Source of the DNA: Streptomyces sp. ISL-96 | GTDB lineage: Bacteria > Actinomycetota > Actinomycetes > Streptomycetales > Streptomycetaceae | Length of the DNA stretch: 64,000 nucleotides | Reading direction: 5' to 3' | Assembly (NCBI RefSeq): GCF_018614035.1 | Contig: NZ_JAGGPA010000064.1 | Location: 1 to 64,000 of the forward strand | Shown here: positions 58,885 to 64,000 of the stretch, in pieces | Layout of the letters: every line of letters begins with the position of its first letter | Position numbering within the stretch: the first letter of the stretch is position 1 | Program-made: the position numbers and the translations under genes | Notes under the pieces: model-generated | What the model saw: only the letters and a program-made list of their open reading frames with translations | Told to the model about the DNA's origin: nothing | The model's database searches: none

Positions 58885-59691
58885 TCACCCCGACAAGGTG
58901 GGCAGCCACCCCACCTTGCCCGCCAGCAGCGCGTACCCCACGAACGCCCCCACATCGAGCAGCGTGTGAGCCACGACGAGTGGCCCGACCCGCCCCCAGC
59001 GCCGGTACAGCAGCACGAAGACCGCGCCCATCACCATGTTGCCGATGAAGCCGCCGATCCCCTGGTACAGGTGGTACGAGCCACGCAGCACCGAGCTCGC
59101 CGCCAGAGCGGCCGTCGGCGACCACCCCAACTGGTCCAGCCTGCGCAGCAGATACCCGACGACAATGACTTCCTCCAGTACGGAGTTCTGCATCGCGGAA
59201 AGGACCAGCACAGGGAACTTCCACCACACCGGCGGCAGCGATTCCGGCACCACCGTGAGGTTGAACCCCGACTCGATGGCGACCAGATAGAACGCGAGCC
59301 CGGCGCTGCCGATGCCCGCCGCTACCAGCACCCCACGCCACAGATCCGGCCATGGCCGCGTACGGTCGAATCCGATCGCGCGCAGCCCCGTTCCCTCCCG
59401 CAGCAGCAGGTATGCGATCAGCGCGACGGGCACCAGCGCCGACGTGATGCCGAACAGCTGCCAGGCGAGATCCAGCCACGGCCGCCCGGGCGTGGCCGAC
59501 GTATTGAGATTCGCCGCCTGGTCCTTGAGCCCGCCCGGTTTCGTGACGGCTCCGACAAACCTGATCAGGGACGACACCCCGCTCGCTCCCAGCGAGAGCG
59601 CGAGCACAACCACGACTTCGATCCGCAGGATCTGTCGTGTCACCCCCGGTCCGGGAGGAAATTCGGCCACCCGGCTCACCTCTGCCTGCAC
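58885..59691 (-). CDS. CPBP family intramembrane protease
   Basis: A 268-residue membrane protein with about eight helices and the CPBP (type II CAAX-protease, Abi) motifs: the Glu pair in NSVLEEVIVVGYLLRRL, an Arg-x3-His region in SSVLRGSYHLYQG, and a late His in VVAHTLLDVGAF. It cleaves or modifies membrane-associated substrates. It is convergent with PhzF. Confidence 0.9.
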   Translation of the reverse strand: MQAEVSRVAEFPPGPGVTRQILRIEVVVVLALSLGASGVSSLIRFVGAVTKPGGLKDQAANLNTSATPGRPWLDLAWQLFGITSALVPVALIAYLLLREGTGLRAIGFDRTRPWPDLWRGVLVAAGIGSAGLAFYLVAIESGFNLTVVPESLPPVWWKFPVLVLSAMQNSVLEEVIVVGYLLRRLDQLGWSPTAALAASSVLRGSYHLYQGIGGFIGNMVMGAVFVLLYRRWGRVGPLVVAHTLLDVGAFVGYALLAGKVGWLPTLSG

Positions 59692-59856
59692 ACCAGCCTC
59701 CAGTTCGGCAATCCCGCCTCATCCCCAACTCCGCCCCGCTAGGGTCTCGAATGCAGGTACGAAGATCGCGCGCGACAGGCCGGGGGGACGAGCGCCTATC
59801 CAGTAGCGGAGCCCCCTTTTTTCTCTGTTCGAGATCCAAGGAGGGGCTCCACTGCC
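59692..59856. other. Divergent promoter region
   Basis: Intergenic between the CPBP and VWA genes. AAGGAGG lies about ten bases before the VWA ATG. No clear -35/-10 pair was chosen. Confidence 0.35.
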
Positions 59857-61629
59857 ATGGGACGTCACAGCTTGCCCGACGACGGAGCGGACGACGGCAC
59901 CAGGTCCGGCCCACGCACGCACCGCCGCACGGTCGCCATCGCCATCGCACTCGTCCTGAGCGCGGCCGCGGCAACGGCGATCGCGGTCCGCGGCGACCTG
60001 CTGTCTTTCTCCGGGTCCTGCTCGGACTCCGCCATCCGTCTGAAGGTGGTCGCCTCCCCCGATGTCGCCCCGGCCGTGCGCGCGGTCGCCGGGCACACCC
60101 GCGACAACGAGGTCACCTCCGACGGCCGCTGCCTCGACGTCGACGTGGTCGCCCGCGACGCGTACAAGGTCGCCGACGCGGTGAGTGCCGGCCGGGCCGA
60201 CCCCGACTACCAGGTCTGGATTCCCGACTCCGATCTGTGGGTACGGCGCGCCCTGGGCACCGGCGACGGATCGGCCGTGACCCCGGTCGGCAATATCGCG
60301 TCCTCGCCGGTCGCCCTGGCCATGGTCCCCCCGGCCGCCAAGTCACTGGGCTGGCCCAGGAAGACGTACACCTGGGCCGAGCTGTCCGCGGCGACCACCG
60401 AGAAGGAGACCCTGCGTCTCGGCGCGGCCGACCCGGCCCGCAGCGCCACCGGCCTGCTCGCGCTGACGAGCATCGGCCAGTCCGCACACAAGGCGGACCC
60501 CGACAGCGACACCAAGGTCGCGGCCACCGCCAAGCTCCTTTCTCAGCGCATCTCGGACAGCGACCGGCAGGTCCTGCGGACGCTGGCGCGGGACGACTCC
60601 GGTACGCGGAAGGGCAATCCCCGCCGGAACCAGGCCGTACTCCTCTCCGAGCAGGCAGCCTTCGCACACAACACGGCGGGCGGCGCACCCGCCGTGGAGC
60701 TCTTCTACCCGAAGGACGGCGCTCCGCAGCTCGACTACCCGTACGCCCTCGTCGACGAGCCCGAGCTGTCGACCGACGAGAGCCGGGCGGCCATGCGCTT
60801 CATGACGCTGCTCGGCGAGCCGCAGAGCCGCAAGATCCTGACGGAGCGCGGGTTCCGTACGCCGGACAAGCCGGTGTCCGAAGGTGTCGTACGGGTCGCG
60901 GGCGGCCGCGCGCCGCAGCCGTACGCGTCGGCTCCGGCCGAGCCGCTGTCCGAGGAGAGCGTCCAGGAAACGCTCGGCATGTGGACCATCACCGTTCAGA
61001 GCGCCCGGCTGACGACGGTGGTCGACGCCTCGGGCTCGATGGCCGCCCCCGTACCGGGGCGCGCCGGCCAGTCGCGCATGGACGTCACGAAGGCGTCGCT
61101 GCTCCAGGCCCTGTCGCAGTTCACTCCTGAGGACGAGATCGGCCTGTGGGACTTCGCCACGAACCTCGACGGCCCGCGCGACTACCGCAGGAAGGTGGCG
61201 ACCACCCGGCTCGGCGACCCGGCGTCCGGGGGCGGTACCCACCGCGACAAGCTGTCGGCCGCGTTCTCCGCGCTGTCCCCCGTGCCGGGCGGCGCGACGG
61301 GCCTGTACGACACCACGCTGGCCGCCTACAAGGACGCCCGGGCCGGCTACGCGAGCGGCAAGTTCAACGCCGTCGTCCTCCTCACCGACGGCTCGAACCA
61401 GGACAGGTACAGCATTTCGCGCAGCGAGCTGATCGCCGGGCTCAAGCAGCTCACCGACCCGAAGCGGCCGGTCCCGGTGATCGCCATCGCCGTGGGCCCG
61501 GACGCCGACCGGGAGGAGGCCGAGGCGATCGCCTCCGTCACGGGCGGCGGCGGATACCAGGTGAGCGACCCGGCCGACATCCACGCCGTAATCCTCAAGG
61601 CCATCATGGAGGCGGGCCAGAGCGTCTGA
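59857..61629 (+). CDS. Membrane-anchored solute-binding/VWA-domain protein
   Basis: A 590-residue protein: one N-terminal helix at about residues 25-45, an extracellular solute-binding-like domain (about 60-370, IRLKVVASPDVAPAVRAVAG), and a C-terminal von Willebrand A domain from about 385 with the metal-site DASGS at 390-394, a Thr in PGGATGLYDT and LLTDGSNQD. Such proteins bind partners or ligands outside the membrane through a Mg ion. Its ligand is unknown. Confidence 0.88.
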   Translation: MGRHSLPDDGADDGTRSGPRTHRRTVAIAIALVLSAAAATAIAVRGDLLSFSGSCSDSAIRLKVVASPDVAPAVRAVAGHTRDNEVTSDGRCLDVDVVARDAYKVADAVSAGRADPDYQVWIPDSDLWVRRALGTGDGSAVTPVGNIASSPVALAMVPPAAKSLGWPRKTYTWAELSAATTEKETLRLGAADPARSATGLLALTSIGQSAHKADPDSDTKVAATAKLLSQRISDSDRQVLRTLARDDSGTRKGNPRRNQAVLLSEQAAFAHNTAGGAPAVELFYPKDGAPQLDYPYALVDEPELSTDESRAAMRFMTLLGEPQSRKILTERGFRTPDKPVSEGVVRVAGGRAPQPYASAPAEPLSEESVQETLGMWTITVQSARLTTVVDASGSMAAPVPGRAGQSRMDVTKASLLQALSQFTPEDEIGLWDFATNLDGPRDYRRKVATTRLGDPASGGGTHRDKLSAAFSALSPVPGGATGLYDTTLAAYKDARAGYASGKFNAVVLLTDGSNQDRYSISRSELIAGLKQLTDPKRPVPVIAIAVGPDADREEAEAIASVTGGGGYQVSDPADIHAVILKAIMEAGQSV

Positions 61630-61650
61630 TCAGGCCCGCCCCACGGCCCC

Positions 61651-63159
61651 TCACGCCCGCCCCGGGAATCCCACCGGCCAGGTGTGCACCGGATCGCCCT
61701 GGTGCATCAGCTCGCTGTAGCGGCGGGTCATGGCGGCCAGCGCGGCTTCGCGCTCCAGACCGGCGTCCAGGGCCCGGTGGTACGTATCCACCTGCCAGGA
61801 AGCCCCATTGACGCGCCGCCTGCACCGCTGCTCGATGACGCCGAGGTAGTAGTCGCGGTCCGCGGGCTCGATGCCCCAGGCGTCGAGCCCGGCCGCGGCC
61901 AGCGGCAGCAGTTCGTCCCGTACGAGCTTGACGGCCGGCACCCGCGCCGTCCCCCCGGCGCGTCCCGGCCTCGGCCAGATGATCTCCGCGTCGATCCCAT
62001 GGCGGCACGCGGTGTCGAAGTTCTCCTCAGCGGCCTCGAAGGGCAGCCGCTTCCACACCGGCAGCGCGTCCTCGGCGAGGGCCCGCACCAGCCCGTAGTA
62101 GAAGGCCGCGTTGGCGATCACGTCCGTCACCGTCGGCCCCGCCGGCAGCACCCTGTTCTCCACCCGCAGATGCGGTACGCCGTCGGCCAGCCCGTACACC
62201 GGCCGGTTCCAGCGGTAGACCGTCCCGTTGTGCAGCACGAGCTCCTGGAGCCGCGGCACCCCGCCGTCGTCGAGCACCAGCAGCGGGTCCTCGTCGTCGC
62301 AGATCGGCAGGAGGGACGGGAAGTAGCGAAGGTTCTCCTCGAAGAGCTCGTACGCCGAATCCACCCACCGCTCGCCGAACCACGTGCGCGGCCGTACGCC
62401 CTGGGCCTGCAACTCCGGCGGGCGGGTGTCGGTGGCCTGCTGGAAGAGGGGCGGCCGCGACTCGCGCCACAGCTCGCGTCCGAAGAGGAACGGCGAGTTG
62501 GCACCCAGTGCGATCTGGATCCCCGAGACCGCCTGGGCCGCGTTCCACACGTCCGCGAACCGCCCGGGCGTGACCTGGAGGTGCAACTGCACGGACGTGC
62601 AGGCCGCTTCGGGCGCGATGGAGCCGAAGGTGCAGGTCAGACGCTCCACACCGGAGATGTCAAGCGTGAAGTCCTCCCCCCGCGCGGTGACGATCTGATC
62701 GTTGAGCAGCTGGTAGCGGTCGACATCGGAGAGATTCGCCGAGACGAGGTCATGGCGTCCGAGCGTCGGCAGAATTCCGATCATCACGATGCCCGCGCCG
62801 ACCTCCTGCGCTTTCCTGTGGGCATATCCCAGGCCGGTGCGCAGTTCTTCCGCCAGTTGATCGAGAACACGGCCTCCCAGCCGGTGCGGAACAATATTTA
62901 CTTCCAGATTAAACATGCCGAGTTCAGTCTGGAAATCCCGGCTGGCGATCCGCTCGAGCACCTCCGCGTTCATCATCATCGGCATGCCGTCGGCCGCCGC
63001 GAGATTCAGCTCGATCTCCAGTCCCATGAGGTTCTTCGGGCGGTCGAAACGCTTCTCCGCCAGCAGCCGCCCCAGCCCCTCCAGGCACTGCTGCAGTTTC
63101 TTCCGGTACCTCTGCCGGTCAGACAGATCGAACCCGCCTGCCACGACCTTCTCCCCCAT
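61651..63159 (-). CDS. Glutamate-cysteine ligase family protein
   Basis: A 502-residue ATP-dependent carboxylate-amine ligase of the GCS2-like family. Characteristic parts are MGLEIELNLAAADGMPMMMN with the Mg-binding Glu residues near the N-terminus, FNLEVNIVP, TSVQLHLQV, SPFLFGRELWRESRPPLF and LRVENRVLPAGPTVTDVIAN. It would couple glutamate or a similar acid to an amine; cysteine is the family's best known partner. The ATG at 63159 is used; GAGGAGGGATG precedes it. Confidence 0.88.
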   Translation of the reverse strand: MGEKVVAGGFDLSDRQRYRKKLQQCLEGLGRLLAEKRFDRPKNLMGLEIELNLAAADGMPMMMNAEVLERIASRDFQTELGMFNLEVNIVPHRLGGRVLDQLAEELRTGLGYAHRKAQEVGAGIVMIGILPTLGRHDLVSANLSDVDRYQLLNDQIVTARGEDFTLDISGVERLTCTFGSIAPEAACTSVQLHLQVTPGRFADVWNAAQAVSGIQIALGANSPFLFGRELWRESRPPLFQQATDTRPPELQAQGVRPRTWFGERWVDSAYELFEENLRYFPSLLPICDDEDPLLVLDDGGVPRLQELVLHNGTVYRWNRPVYGLADGVPHLRVENRVLPAGPTVTDVIANAAFYYGLVRALAEDALPVWKRLPFEAAEENFDTACRHGIDAEIIWPRPGRAGGTARVPAVKLVRDELLPLAAAGLDAWGIEPADRDYYLGVIEQRCRRRVNGASWQVDTYHRALDAGLEREAALAAMTRRYSELMHQGDPVHTWPVGFPGRA

Positions 63160-63179
63160 CGAAGCATCCCTCCTCGAGT

Positions 63180-63655
63180 GGGCGGCTCACAGCATCGGGC
63201 ACTCATGTCACGGTCGATGATGCCCAGGCGAGCTGATCAGTAACGCCCCACGCCCATCAATGACCGAGTACCCTCTTTGGAGAACCTCAGTGGCACATTC
63301 ACTCGGCATGCGGCCGAAAGCAGATACCACCCGGTGGTTGCTGGTGAAAAAGGCCGACGAGATTCGGCCTACCGCTCGCGCCGGAACTTTCCAGGCCACG
63401 GGCCTACACCCCAGATGAATGGGTAGATTCTCCGCAGGAAAGGGTCCGGATACCGCCTTGCCCGCAATGCGGGCGACGGCTAGCAGAAACACCATGTGAA
63501 CACGGCTCGTATAAACTCCGCAGACGAGGCAGAGAGTTGGCGCCCCGGCCATCGCCGCACGGCCCGCCTCTGACCCCGGAACGCAGACAGCGCCGTCCGC
63601 ACCGCCCACGCACACCCACGCATCACCGTGTCTCCCAAGTGAGAGGCGACCCACC
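63180..63655. other. Divergent intergenic region
   Basis: No gene is supported. A TATAAA-like box on the plus strand near 63509 could serve the gene at 63656. The long minus-strand frame across here has no start features and reads antisense into that gene. Confidence 0.4.
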
Positions 63656-64000
63656 ATGCCGCTGCTTGTCCCCCCGGCTCCCGCGCCCGCCCTGCGCAGC
63701 GTCCTCGCGGCACTCGGTTCCCCCACCGCCGTCCGCGAGGCCCGTCCCCCGGCCCTCCGTACGGCTGTGGGCCCCCTCAGCCCCGAGTTGCCGCTCCCCG
63801 TCCACGTACTGGACGGGATCATCCCGTCAGGCAGGCCGCCGCGCACCCGGCTGACCGGCTGGCGGTTCCTGATCCGCAGCGGCGACCGTACGGTGGCCGC
63901 CGCCGACACCATGCTCACTCCCGACGGCTGGGCCTTCTCCCACTTCTGCGAGGGCCCGTACATCGCCTCCAGCATCCTCGCGCTGCGCCAGGCCGAGGCG
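63656..64000 (+). CDS. Unknown protein, 3' end outside window
   Basis: At least 115 residues, open to the window edge. It starts MPLLVPPAPAPALRSVLAAL after GAGAGG, with a Pro/Ala-rich N-terminus and then a more ordered part with TGWRFLIRSGDRTVAAAD and GWAFSHFCEGPYIASS. No family is recognised, but the codon bias is typical of the organism. Confidence 0.65.
   Translation, partial: MPLLVPPAPAPALRSVLAALGSPTAVREARPPALRTAVGPLSPELPLPVHVLDGIIPSGRPPRTRLTGWRFLIRSGDRTVAAADTMLTPDGWAFSHFCEGPYIASSILALRQAEA

Noticed and set aside
63208..63975. A 255-codon minus-strand frame at the window end
   Set aside because: It lacks a ribosome site and conserved sequence and is antisense to the better-supported plus-strand gene at 63656.

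Overview
The window looks like a Streptomyces chromosome or a large linear replicon. It is very GC-rich with strong third-position G/C bias, uses GTG and TTG starts, and carries families typical of streptomycetes (small His/Cys-rich secreted proteins, MocR regulators, EamA exporters, an EgtA/GCS2-like ligase). No rRNA, tRNA, CRISPR array or replication origin was recognised.

Positions 1-36,100 form a dense metal-handling island, mostly copper with one cobalt/B12 unit. It holds two DUF305 lipoproteins (114, 32509), a cupredoxin lipoprotein (2528), a cobalamin-riboswitch-controlled CbtAB cobalt transporter (9479-10493), a cytosolic four-helix-bundle Csp copper store (11454) and a 48-residue Cys-rich protein (12459). 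It also holds a UreH-type membrane/cupredoxin fusion with an HMA chaperone (14055-15435). A five-gene operon runs leftward from a P1B-1 copper ATPase through a Met-rich protein and ApbE to a heme/flavin/2Fe-2S reductase (21055 to 15495), divergent from a MerR regulator. A second kit at 25.2-30.5 kb has CsoR-type operators, a HMA chaperone and a second P1B-1 ATPase, but its csoR, ATPase and secreted protein are all frameshifted. Five small His/Cys-rich secreted proteins of the DUF6153 type and two paralogous membrane proteins with His-rich tails recur through the island. Positions 4329-9420 form an operon-like set (PLP cysteine-synthase-like enzyme, MFS exporter, DUF1015 protein, His-tailed membrane protein) that could make and export a small metal ligand; this is inference.

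Positions 22,444-25,309 look like one IS5-type mobile unit with matching inverted ends and a TA duplication. It encloses a transposase, a small hypothetical protein and a ricin-lectin/aerolysin-like protein, and its right end cuts an alpha/beta hydrolase gene. Positions 34-44 kb are a graveyard: a sortase remnant, an ISKra4-type transposase, an integrase tail, half an MFS gene, a complete 863-bp IS5 element, a DinB gene, and a less GC-rich block with an ATP-grasp ligase beside SGNH and MqnA-like fragments, then an IS21 relic.

From 44.4 kb the content becomes ordinary chromosomal: an enolase, an S9 peptidase preceded by a 164-bp inverted-repeat element, a Rieske lipoprotein, LysR and MocR regulators each next to divergent targets, three EamA transporters, two PNPOx-like proteins, SRPBCC, PhzF, CPBP and VWA proteins, a glutamate-cysteine ligase homologue and the start of an unknown gene cut by the window edge.
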